From Fimadaptatus sp948467645 (GTDB lineage: Bacteria; Bacillota; Clostridia; Christensenellales; Aristaeellaceae), in contig CAOKFD010000072.1 of NCBI GenBank assembly GCA_948467645.1, positions 1 through 12,516 of the forward strand: DNA of 12,516 bases, given 5' to 3'. The notes below the pieces were generated by a model that was not told the DNA's origin, did not search any database, and was given only the letters and a program-made list of their open reading frames with translations. The position numbers and the translations under genes are program-made. Shown here piece by piece: positions 5,683 to 12,317 of the stretch (its first letter is position 1; each line of letters begins with the position of its first letter).

Positions 5683-7557
5683 ATGAAGAACATGCGTAGG
5701 ATGCTGAGCCTTTTGCTGGCGCTTATAATGAGCGTCGGCTGCCTGAGCGCAAGCATAGCCGTCGGCGACGCCGAAAAGTATCCCGTCAGTTGGGACTTGA
5801 GCGCACTGTATGCGTCCAAGGAAGACTGGCAGGCCGACTACGACCGCGTCGAGGAGATGATACAGGGGCACACCGAGTATCGCGGCAAGCTGGATAACGC
5901 GCAGACGATACTCGAGTACTATCAGAAGTTCTACATGGGTGAGCTGACCGCGACCCAGACGAAGCTCAACACGTATGCACAGTTGGGCATGAATCTGAAT
6001 CTGGTCGACGCGGATTACAGCACCATGGCCGCAATGCTGGCGCAGCAAAATAGCGAGGAACTGCAGCTTAGCGCGTTTGTGGAGCCGGAAATACTCGCGC
6101 TGCCGTTGGAAAAGCGCGAGGAGATATTCTCCGACCCGATACTTGAGCCATACGCCTATGCATTCAGGTCGTACACCGATCCCGACTATGCGCCCTTGGG
6201 CGAGGAAGCACAGTCCACTCTGGCAGCGCTGGAACCGGCGCTGAACCGCGCGGTGGAAATCTACAATATACTTAACGACGTGGAACTTCCTTCGCCCACG
6301 ATAACCGCGCCTGACGGCAGCACGATCACGCTGGATGACACGACCTACGTCGAAATCATATACAGCGACGAATACGATCGCGACTTCAAAATCGCGTGCA
6401 ATCAGGCGGCGCTGGAAAAGTACGCGGCGTTTACGAACACGTTTGCGGCGCTGCTGGACTCCTGCGCATCGACGTATTGGGCGGAAGCGCAACTGAGCGG
6501 CTATGAAACCACGCGGGCGGCGGCCATGGATGCCGAGGACGTCGATCCCGCGATATACGATATGGTACTCGAAGCAGGTCACGAAGGCGCGGCTGACTAC
6601 CAGCGCTATTTGGATGCTCATGCGCGCGCCTGCGGACTGGATGAGCAGTATGCGTTTGATCTGAAATTGTACGTCTCCAATTACTATCCTGAATATATAG
6701 AATATGACGATGCAGTGGACGATGTAAGGAAGGCGCTGTCGGTGCTGGGTGACGATTACATCGCGCTGTACGATGAAATGGTAAGCAGCAGCCGCATAGA
6801 CGTATATCCCGCGCAGAATAAGATCAGCGGCGGCTTCTCCTTATCCATCAACGGCGCAGACCCGTACATACTGCTCAACTACTATGGTTCGGATACCGAC
6901 GTAAGCACGCTGGCGCACGAAATTGGACACGCAATATATAGCATGATGTCCGCGGACACACAAAATCCGACGTATGCAAATGCGACGATATTTACGCAGG
7001 AAGTTGCGTCCACAACCAATGAGCTATTGTACTACAACTACAAGATGAACAACGCCGCGGATGACGAGGAGAAGCTGTACTATCTGGAAGAATTGCTGGA
7101 TATGTTCACCAATACGTTCTTCTATCAACTGATTTACGCGGAGTTCGAGGACGACGTATACGCCGCGATTGAGGCGGGCGAATCGCTCGACGCGGAACAG
7201 CTCAGCGACAAGTGGACGGAAGTGTTTAAGACCTATCGCGGCGATTCAGTGGTCTGGCTGGACGGCGCGCGCTATCAGTGGGCGAGCATATCGCATCTGT
7301 ACTACGACTACTACGTGTATAAGTATGCGACAGACGTTTGTTATGCGGCGGCGATTTGCAAGGCGATAACCGAGAAGCAGCCGAACGCAGTGGAAAACTA
7401 CCTCGACTTCCTCAAATTGGGCAGCTCGGATTCTGCGGTAAATTTGCTCAGCGTGGCGGGCGTGAATCCGCTCGACGAATCGACTTATAAGGATGCAATG
7501 GAGTATTTCAGCGGTCTGGTCGATGAGTATGAAGCCATTATAGACGCGCGTCAATAA
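5683..7557 (+). CDS. Secreted M3-family oligoendopeptidase (PepF-like)
   Basis: This 624-residue zinc peptidase belongs to family M3 (oligoendopeptidase F branch) and is expected to cut short peptides. The N-terminus is a signal peptide (charged MKNMRR, hydrophobic 7-19, likely cleavage after about residue 24-29). Cys20 in MSVGC could be a lipidation site, but Ser rather than Leu at -3 makes this weak. The mature protein begins VSWDLSALYASKEDW, typical of PepF. The active site is HEIGH (412-416), with Glu440 in TQEVASTTNE as likely third zinc ligand. The C-terminal SHLYYDYYVYKYATDVCYA matches the conserved Tyr-rich segment. AGAGGGA at 5671-5677 supports the ATG. It starts 42 bases after immA with no terminator between, so read-through from the xre promoter is possible. 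A strong terminator follows. Confidence 0.93.
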   Translation: MKNMRRMLSLLLALIMSVGCLSASIAVGDAEKYPVSWDLSALYASKEDWQADYDRVEEMIQGHTEYRGKLDNAQTILEYYQKFYMGELTATQTKLNTYAQLGMNLNLVDADYSTMAAMLAQQNSEELQLSAFVEPEILALPLEKREEIFSDPILEPYAYAFRSYTDPDYAPLGEEAQSTLAALEPALNRAVEIYNILNDVELPSPTITAPDGSTITLDDTTYVEIIYSDEYDRDFKIACNQAALEKYAAFTNTFAALLDSCASTYWAEAQLSGYETTRAAAMDAEDVDPAIYDMVLEAGHEGAADYQRYLDAHARACGLDEQYAFDLKLYVSNYYPEYIEYDDAVDDVRKALSVLGDDYIALYDEMVSSSRIDVYPAQNKISGGFSLSINGADPYILLNYYGSDTDVSTLAHEIGHAIYSMMSADTQNPTYANATIFTQEVASTTNELLYYNYKMNNAADDEEKLYYLEELLDMFTNTFFYQLIYAEFEDDVYAAIEAGESLDAEQLSDKWTEVFKTYRGDSVVWLDGARYQWASISHLYYDYYVYKYATDVCYAAAICKAITEKQPNAVENYLDFLKLGSSDSAVNLLSVAGVNPLDESTYKDAMEYFSGLVDEYEAIIDARQ

Positions 7558-7578
7558 TAGAACAGGGGACATATTTAG

Positions 7579-7620
7579 CCGGGCAATGCAGGGCAAGGTG
7601 TGCTGCATTGCCCGGTTTTT
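7579..7620 (+). terminator. Rho-independent terminator after the oligoendopeptidase gene
   Basis: A perfect 13-bp stem, CCGGGCAATGCAG (7579-7591) with CTGCATTGCCCGG (7603-7615), closes an 11-base loop and is followed by TTTTTCTATTGTT. It is the strongest plus-strand terminator in the window. Confidence 0.93.
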
Positions 7621-7672
7621 CTATTGTTATAGAGCAATGCAAAAGTATAAACTCTGGTTGTGCTATAAAACA

Positions 7673-7755
7673 AATGCGGTTTCAACCCGCAGGATGAGAC
7701 GAAACGCATTATACAAGCAAATGAAACACCCGTCACAACACAGCGTCATGACGGG
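7673..7755 (-). terminator. Two hairpins, probable minus-strand termination region after the DUF362 gene
   Basis: Nearest the gene, CCCGTCA (7729-7735) pairs with TGACGGG (7749-7755). On the minus strand it is followed by TGTTTCATTTG. Further on, AATGCGGTTTC (7673-7683) pairs with GAAACGCATT (7711-7720) with one bulged G, followed on the minus strand by TGTTTTA. Both fit a leaky terminator for the minus-strand gene. The second hairpin has a 27-base loop, so its stability is less certain. Confidence 0.5.
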
Positions 7756-7798
7756 CGATACGGGAATGATGCTAAGCGTTACCGCTGTTCTGTTGCCA

Positions 7799-8668
7799 TT
7801 ACTTGGTGAGATCGACTATCTCGTATTCACGCGAGCCAAGCCCCAGCTTTTCCGCAGTCTCAATCGTATGAACGCCGTGACGGGACTCCATTCGCTCGAT
7901 AAGCGCCGCCTTGCCGGGATCCTTGGAGGCGTAAACCGCATCCACGCAGGCCTGATCCAGCGCTACCGGGTCGAGCGAGGCGAATATGCCGATGTCGGCC
8001 ATCTCCGGCTCGTGCGGGTTGGGATCGCAGTCGCAGTCAACCGACAGGCGGTTTGCAACGCTTACATAGGCGATGTTCCTGCGCCCCATGTAATCGATTA
8101 CCGACTTGTCGGCATCGGCCATGCACTCCAGGAAAGAATCGTGATCGGCAGTCCACAGCTTAGACGGATCGCCCACACCGTGTATGTGCGCCTTGCCGTG
8201 CGACGAGGCTATACCTATCGACATGTTCTTGAGCGCGCCGCCAAAGCCGCCCATCGCATGACCCTTGAAGTGGGACAGTATCAGCATGGAATCGTACTTG
8301 GCAAAGTGCTCGCCCACGAAGTTCTCGGTAAGATGCACACCATTGGTTACGGGCAGCGACATCTCGCCAAACTCGTCCATTATGTCGCAGGGCGCTATGT
8401 CCGCAAAGCCGTGATCGCGAATCGCCTGCCAGTGATCCTTGGAATTGTAGCGGCGGCCTTCATACGCCGTGTTGCACTCGACGATGGTGCCAGAAAGCTT
8501 GTCAACCAACGGCTTAATCAGCGCGGGATTGAGGAAATTGTGCCCGCCCGGTTCGCCAGTGGATATTTTTATGGCGACTTTGCCGTGAAGTTCAGTGCCC
8601 AGCGCATCATATATTGCGCACAGACTGTCAGAATCGATGCTGCGAATGAAATAAACTTTCGACTTCAT
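7799..8668 (-). CDS. DUF362 domain protein lacking the ferredoxin module
   Basis: DUF362 proteins are of uncertain function and often carry two 4Fe-4S clusters at the C-terminus. This 289-residue version has the DUF362 core: KISTGEPGGHNFLNP near residue 34, SHFKGHAMGGFGGALKNMSI in the centre, and DIGIFASLDPVALDQACVDA towards the C-terminus. No CxxCxxC cluster motif is present; the only close cysteines are in VDCDCDPNPHEP. It is soluble with no signal peptide. I place the start at the ATG at 8668 because AAGGAG (8677-8682) lies eight bases upstream; starting at a GTG further upstream would put that site inside the gene. It has its own promoter containing a perfect palindrome and is divergent from the serine hydrolase gene. 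The domain call is confident, the role unknown. Confidence 0.88.
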   Translation of the reverse strand: MKSKVYFIRSIDSDSLCAIYDALGTELHGKVAIKISTGEPGGHNFLNPALIKPLVDKLSGTIVECNTAYEGRRYNSKDHWQAIRDHGFADIAPCDIMDEFGEMSLPVTNGVHLTENFVGEHFAKYDSMLILSHFKGHAMGGFGGALKNMSIGIASSHGKAHIHGVGDPSKLWTADHDSFLECMADADKSVIDYMGRRNIAYVSVANRLSVDCDCDPNPHEPEMADIGIFASLDPVALDQACVDAVYASKDPGKAALIERMESRHGVHTIETAEKLGLGSREYEIVDLTK

Positions 8669-8693
8669 AAAAACATCTCCTTCCACATATATG

Positions 8694-8724
8694 ATTATAA
8701 GACTTAAAGTAAGGTTTAAGTCAA
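8694..8724 (-). promoter_or_regulatory. DUF362 gene promoter with spacer palindrome
   Basis: On the minus strand TTGACT (8719-8724) and TATAAT (8694-8699) are separated by 19 bases, slightly long. A perfect inverted repeat, GACTTAAA-N6-TTTAAGTC (8701-8722), fills the spacer and overlaps the -35 box. A protein bound there would block RNA polymerase, so this is a likely operator; the regulator is not identifiable from the neighbours. Confidence 0.72.
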
Positions 8725-8769
8725 CATGAATGAATGTAAAATTTTATCACGTATGTTGATGGGCGACTA

Positions 8770-8798
8770 TTGACAATTTAAATCCGCAATGGCATAAT
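8770..8798 (+). promoter_or_regulatory. Promoter of the serine hydrolase gene
   Basis: A consensus TTGACA (8770-8775) is followed after exactly 17 bases by CATAAT (8793-8798). The predicted start near 8805 gives a long leader of about 120 bases containing two hairpins. The -35 box is 45 bases from the divergent DUF362 -35 box. Confidence 0.82.
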
Positions 8799-8862
8799 GA
8801 GCGCAGTTAACAGTTTGATTTTCACAGGCAGAAGTAAGACAAATTGACGGCAAAGGTGCGAG

Positions 8863-8909
8863 CACATTTCGTAAGAGCAATACTCGAAATGTGTGCCCGG
8901 AAAGTCCGG
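8863..8909 (+). promoter_or_regulatory. Two leader hairpins just before the serine hydrolase ribosome binding site
   Basis: CACATTTCG (8863-8871) pairs perfectly with CGAAATGTG (8885-8893) around a 13-base loop. A second small hairpin, CCGG-AAAGT-CCGG (8897-8909), ends directly at the purine-rich ribosome binding site (AAGGGA, 8910-8915). No T-run follows, so these are not terminators. They could modulate translation or mRNA stability; I match them to no known riboswitch class. Confidence 0.5.
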
Positions 8910-8926
8910 AAGGGAAGTCAAGCAAA

Positions 8927-9781
8927 ATGACAGAACGCGATTTTTTGGAATACACAGCCCGCGCAAAGGCAACCGGCCTTAATATATACGCAATCGCGGC
9001 GATGGACAGCGATGGTCATTCGTACCGCGCGCAGATCACGCCAGCAAATCCGACGAACGACGTATACTCAGTGGCGAAGGCATATGCCGTGACGGGCGTG
9101 GGTCTTGCGTACGACGCGGGACTGCTTTCGCCGGATACGAACGTGCCCGAACTGCTGGGCGACGAAATGCCCTCAGATGCGGATAAGGGTTGGCGCAATG
9201 TTACGCTGGATCAGCTGATGCGCCATCGCGCAGGCTATGGCCGCGGCTGGCTGGACATAGACGTGGATGACGCGTCAGAGTATCCTGCCGACGATTACCT
9301 GCCGCTGGCCATGCGCGAACCGCTGGTTCACGCTCCGGGCGAGGTGTATCAGTATACCGACGCGGCATTTTACATAACCTCGCGAATAGTCGAACACGCC
9401 GTCAATAAGCCGCTGGATGATTACCTGCGCCCGATGCTGATGGGTAAGCTGAAGTATCGCGAAATGGGCTGGAGCCGCTGCCCCAAAGGACACGCAATGG
9501 GCGCAACCGGCCTGTTCGTGCGTGTGGAGGATATGACCAAGCTGGGCATGGTGTATGCACAGGGCGGTAAATGGCAGGGCGAACGTCTGCTGTCGGAAGA
9601 ATGGATTACCATGTGCCTTGAACGCGGCTATGAGTTTGGCAAAATAGCAGACGGCTGGTACGGTAAGGGCGGCATGTTCGGCCAGATGCTATGCTTTAAT
9701 GTGGAAAAGCAATGCGCGCTTGCGTGGCAGGCGCATACCGAAACCAGCACGCTAAACGCGATACTCGGCATAAGGACGTGA
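8927..9781 (+). CDS. Serine hydrolase of the beta-lactamase/class C (penicillin-binding-like) family
   Basis: The protein has 284 residues. It has the SxxK motif SVAK (48-51) with the nucleophile Ser48, and LMRHRAGYG (98-105), equivalent to the usual LLsHtSG segment. The second motif is YTD at 143-145, where class C enzymes have YxN. A C-terminal HTE (270-272) replaces the usual HTG/KTG. Relatives act as esterases, peptidases or amide hydrolases, so true beta-lactamase activity is unlikely. No signal peptide is visible, which suggests a cytoplasmic enzyme. I chose ATG 8927 over an in-frame ATG at 8891 because GGAAGGGA precedes 8927, while the upstream one has no ribosome binding site and would lie within a leader hairpin. 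Spacing (about 11-12 bases) is somewhat long. It has its own consensus promoter and ends at a two-way terminator. Confidence 0.87.
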   Translation: MTERDFLEYTARAKATGLNIYAIAAMDSDGHSYRAQITPANPTNDVYSVAKAYAVTGVGLAYDAGLLSPDTNVPELLGDEMPSDADKGWRNVTLDQLMRHRAGYGRGWLDIDVDDASEYPADDYLPLAMREPLVHAPGEVYQYTDAAFYITSRIVEHAVNKPLDDYLRPMLMGKLKYREMGWSRCPKGHAMGATGLFVRVEDMTKLGMVYAQGGKWQGERLLSEEWITMCLERGYEFGKIADGWYGKGGMFGQMLCFNVEKQCALAWQAHTETSTLNAILGIRT

Positions 9782-9795
9782 CTTGCGCAAGGTAT

Positions 9796-9833
9796 AAAAC
9801 TGCGCCCCCGCAATCGAACGGGAGCGCAGTTTT
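9796..9833. terminator. Bidirectional terminator between the serine hydrolase and esterase genes
   Basis: AAAACTGCGC (9796-9805) pairs with GCGCAGTTTT (9824-9833). After one C/A mismatch the stem continues as CCCG with CGGG, around an 8-base loop. T-runs flank it on both strands, as expected between two convergent genes. Confidence 0.92.
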
Positions 9834-9849
9834 GTGCTTTGCGCAAATA

Positions 9850-10659
9850 TCAGCCGACGGTTTTCATCCACTCAACCGAATCGCTTACCCAGCGCGCGGC
9901 GGCGGGGCATACCATGTCGGGATTGCCGCCCCATGTGACCTTGTTAGCCAGCGCGATGCCGTGCGGCCCGTGCGGGTAAATGTGCATTTCAAACGGCCTG
10001 TGCGCCTGAGCATACGCCTGCGCCATCAGCAGCGAATTTTCAACCGGCACAAGGCCGTCGTCATACGTGTGCATTATAAACGCGGGCGACGTGTGCGCGC
10101 CCACATGCTTTTCCAGCGAGAAGCGCTCAAGCGCTGCTGCGTCGGGCGTCTGACTGCGCAAAAGGTTAGAAAACGACCCCATGTGGCCGATATTGCTGGA
10201 CGATATTACCGGGTAGCACAGCACCACGCCCGTGGGCCGGTTGCCGTCGCCCGACTCGGGTAGGCGCGCCTGAAGCTCCGCGTCGTTCCACAGTGTGCCC
10301 AGCGAACCTGCCAGATGTCCGCCCGCCGAAAAGCCCACCGCAAATACGCGCGCGGGATCTATGTTGTACTTTTGGGCGTTTGCGCGTATGTGCAGCATGG
10401 CCAGCGACGCTTCGGTCAATGGATCCAGCGGATCCTTTATCTCGCTGCCTACCGAGTAATGCAGCACAAACGCGTTTATGCCTTTCGTAAGATACGACAG
10501 CGCGATCGGCTCGCCCTCTCGGTCTGAGCATACGGCGCCGTATCCGCCGCCCGGTATGACCAGCATCGCATCCGCGATTTCGCTGCGATCGTCGTTTCCG
10601 TAATAATCCAGATAAACCTCGTCGCGCCCGGGCATAAGCTTTACAGTTTCCCTTATCAT
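9850..10659 (-). CDS. Alpha/beta-hydrolase esterase, copy A
   Basis: This 269-residue protein belongs to the alpha/beta-hydrolase esterase group related to acetyl-xylan and other short-chain acyl esterases. The oxyanion-hole segment is IPGGGY (35-40). The nucleophile elbow is GFSAGGH (109-115) with Ser111, followed by HLAGSLG. The acid is probably Asp201 in HTYDDGLVPVEN, and the base His233 in YPHGPHG. It has no signal peptide, so it would act on imported or internal esters such as acetylated sugars; the substrate is inference. GGAGGTG at 10670-10676, ten bases upstream, supports the ATG. It is a close paralogue of the next gene with no gaps in the alignment and has its own promoter. It converges on the serine hydrolase gene. 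Confidence 0.88.
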   Translation of the reverse strand: MIRETVKLMPGRDEVYLDYYGNDDRSEIADAMLVIPGGGYGAVCSDREGEPIALSYLTKGINAFVLHYSVGSEIKDPLDPLTEASLAMLHIRANAQKYNIDPARVFAVGFSAGGHLAGSLGTLWNDAELQARLPESGDGNRPTGVVLCYPVISSSNIGHMGSFSNLLRSQTPDAAALERFSLEKHVGAHTSPAFIMHTYDDGLVPVENSLLMAQAYAQAHRPFEMHIYPHGPHGIALANKVTWGGNPDMVCPAAARWVSDSVEWMKTVG

Positions 10660-10697
10660 TGCTTTGATTCACCTCCAAATTTGCAAAACCATCAGTA

Positions 10698-10726
10698 ATG
10701 ATACATCATTTTGCCGGCGCTGTCCA
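10698..10726 (-). promoter_or_regulatory. Promoter of esterase copy A
   Basis: On the minus strand TGGACA (10721-10726) and TATCAT (10698-10703) are separated by exactly 17 bases. The 29-base stretch matches the copy B promoter at 24 positions, including the spacer core CAAAATGA, while the flanks differ. Confidence 0.72.
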
Positions 10727-10812
10727 TATAGCCGAATAAAAAATCCTGCATTGTATGAAACGATGGCGCGCTGCCTGTTACGCTCCAAATTCGCCGCCGA
10801 GATTATGCGGCG

Positions 10813-11622
10813 TCAGCCCACTGTTTTCACCCATACGACAGAATCCTCCACCCAGCGCGCGGCGGCGGGGGATACCATATCGTGAGCGCCGCACCATGTG
10901 ACCTTGTTAGCCAGCGCGATGCCGTGCGGCCCGCGCGGGTAAATGTGCATTTCAAACGGCACATGCGCCGCGGCATACGCCTGCGCCATGAGCAGCGCGT
11001 TTTCAACCGGCACGAGCGCGTCGGCATACGTATGCATTATGAACGCGGGCGGCGTATGCGCGCCCACATGCTTTTCCAGCGAAAAGCGCTCAAGCGCCGC
11101 CGCGTCGGGCGTTTGACTGCCCAGCAGGCAGCGGAAAGAGTCCATATGCGCGTACTCTCCGGCTGAAATGACCGGATAGCACAGCACCACGCCCGTGGGC
11201 CGGTTGCCGCCGCCCGTTTCGGGCAGGCGCGCCTGAAGCTCCGCGTCGTTCCACAGCGCGCCCAGCGAACCGGCCAGGTGCCCGCCAGCCGAAAGGCCGA
11301 CGGCGAATACGCGCGCGGTATCAATATTGTATTTGTCGGCGTTTGCGCGTATGTGCAGCATGGCCAGCGAAGCGTCCGTCAGCGGGTCGAGCGGGTCTTT
11401 TATGCCGTCGGCTACCGAGTAATGCAGCACGAACGCGTTGATTCCCTTGGTGAGATACGCAAGCGCAACCGGCTCGCCCGCGCGGTCGGAGCACACCATG
11501 CTGTACCCGCCGCCCGGCATTATCAGCACCGCATCCGCAGCCTCGCTGCGGTCGTCGTTTCCATAATAATCCAGATATACGTCGTCCCGCCCTGGAATAA
11601 GCTTTACGGTTTCTCTTATCAC
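10813..11622 (-). CDS. Alpha/beta-hydrolase esterase, copy B
   Basis: This second 269-residue esterase aligns with copy A end to end without gaps. By hand I count 44 differences, about 84% identity. The catalytic features are kept: MPGGGY (35-40), GLSAGGH (109-115) with Ser111, Asp201 in HTYADALVPVEN, and His233 in YPRGPHG. The residue before the acid (Asp200 in copy A) is Ala here. Differences cluster at 71-73, 154-168 and 244-247, which may line the active-site entrance, so the copies may differ in substrate. It starts at GTG; GGAGGG at 11631-11636, eight bases upstream, supports this. It lies directly upstream of copy A on the same strand, but copy A has its own promoter. No convincing terminator separates them. 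Cytoplasmic location is expected. Confidence 0.88.
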   Translation of the reverse strand: MIRETVKLIPGRDDVYLDYYGNDDRSEAADAVLIMPGGGYSMVCSDRAGEPVALAYLTKGINAFVLHYSVADGIKDPLDPLTDASLAMLHIRANADKYNIDTARVFAVGLSAGGHLAGSLGALWNDAELQARLPETGGGNRPTGVVLCYPVISAGEYAHMDSFRCLLGSQTPDAAALERFSLEKHVGAHTPPAFIMHTYADALVPVENALLMAQAYAAAHVPFEMHIYPRGPHGIALANKVTWCGAHDMVSPAAARWVEDSVVWVKTVG

Positions 11623-11659
11623 TTTGATTTCCCTCCGCGCGTATAAAAGCCTTATATAG

Positions 11660-11688
11660 ATGATAACTCATTTTGGCGGCCATGTCCA
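11660..11688 (-). promoter_or_regulatory. Promoter of esterase copy B
   Basis: On the minus strand TGGACA (11683-11688) and TATCAT (11660-11665) are separated by exactly 17 bases. It has the same boxes, same spacing and same spacer core (CAAAATGA) as the copy A promoter. The shared spacer may carry an operator, or may only reflect recent duplication. Confidence 0.72.
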
Positions 11689-11742
11689 TGCGCCTCGGCA
11701 AAAATATTAAAAACAGTATGGTTCATCTGGCAAATAGCGATA

Positions 11743-11760
11743 AAGTCCGAAATCGGACTT
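11743..11760. promoter_or_regulatory. MarR operator 1 (upstream palindrome)
   Basis: AAGTCCGA-AA-TCGGACTT is a perfect inverted repeat with 8-bp arms. It overlaps the first two bases of the -35 box of the marR promoter. Its core GTCCGAAATCGGAC is the exact reverse complement of the core of operator 2. Confidence 0.85.
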
Positions 11761-11787
11761 GACACGGCGATTATCGGATGATATAAT
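11759..11787 (+). promoter_or_regulatory. Consensus promoter of marR-MATE
   Basis: TTGACA (11759-11764) and TATAAT (11782-11787) are both perfect consensus boxes with a 17-base spacer, the strongest promoter in the window. It is framed by two palindromes, as expected for a gene kept off by its own product. Confidence 0.93.
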
Positions 11788-11793
11788 CTCAAA

Positions 11794-11809
11794 CGTCCGA
11801 TTTCGGACG
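11794..11809. promoter_or_regulatory. MarR operator 2 (downstream palindrome)
   Basis: CGTCCGA-TT-TCGGACG is a perfect inverted repeat with 7-bp arms covering the predicted transcription start. Its centre is 50 bp from that of operator 1. It ends five bases before the marR ribosome binding site. Confidence 0.85.
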
Positions 11810-11825
11810 GAACGGAGGCTGCTTT

Positions 11826-12317
11826 ATGAGCGCTTATAAGGGATCTCTCAGAACGTATAACGAACTGTATCGAAAGGGCGATGAAATATTCCACAGCGCG
11901 GTCAAGGCTTTTGACATATCGGACGGCGCGTTTTGGGTATTGTATACGCTGCGTGATATAGGGCCGCGGCCCACGCAGCGCGACGTGTATAAAAGCACCT
12001 GTATGCCCAAGCAGACGGTCAATTCCGCGCTCAACCGGCTGGAGGCGGAGGGCTTTATCGAGCTGCACGGCGAAACCGGCTCGCGAACCCGCACGATCAG
12101 CCTGACGGAAAGCGGGGAAGCGCTGGCCCGGCGCACGGCGGATAAACTGCGCGCAGCGGAGTTTATGGCCATGTCCGAACTGCCGGAGGGCGAGCTTGTG
12201 CAGCTGCTGGAGCTTACGCGCAAATATACCGATGCGCTGGCGGCAAGCGTAAAATCGATGATTGCCGATATTAAAAGCGAAGCCGCCGACGCGGCAAATG
12301 GAGAAAATACAAAATGA
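11826..12317 (+). CDS. MarR-family transcriptional regulator
   Basis: MarR proteins are dimeric winged-helix repressors that usually control their own operon and lose DNA binding when a small ligand or oxidant is sensed. This 163-residue protein has the winged helix at about 35-100: helix 3 region PTQRDVYKSTCM, recognition helix KQTVNSALNRLEAEGFI (62-78), and the wing GETGSRTRTISLTESGEAL (82-100). Flanking helices 1-30 and 104-150 form the dimer interface. Cys59 near the recognition helix could be redox-active, but that is speculation. GGAGG (11814-11818) lies seven bases before the ATG. The stop overlaps the start of the MATE gene (ATGA), so regulator and pump are translationally coupled. 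Two palindromes around the promoter are the likely autoregulatory sites. Confidence 0.92.
   Translation: MSAYKGSLRTYNELYRKGDEIFHSAVKAFDISDGAFWVLYTLRDIGPRPTQRDVYKSTCMPKQTVNSALNRLEAEGFIELHGETGSRTRTISLTESGEALARRTADKLRAAEFMAMSELPEGELVQLLELTRKYTDALAASVKSMIADIKSEAADAANGENTK

Noticed and set aside
5530..6621. 363-codon minus-strand open frame across immA and the oligoendopeptidase gene
   Set aside because: It overlaps two well-supported genes in antisense. Its length reflects GC-rich codon bias, and the product is rich in Arg, Val and Gln without domain signals.
7586..8707. 373-codon plus-strand open frame opposite the DUF362 gene
   Set aside because: It begins inside a terminator hairpin and runs antisense through a gene with recognised DUF362 motifs. 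No ribosome binding site is seen.
10792..10812. Short hairpin CGCCG/CGGCG after esterase copy B as a terminator
   Set aside because: The stem has only five pairs and is not followed by a T-run on the minus strand. A T-run further on (10738-10743) has no stable stem before it.
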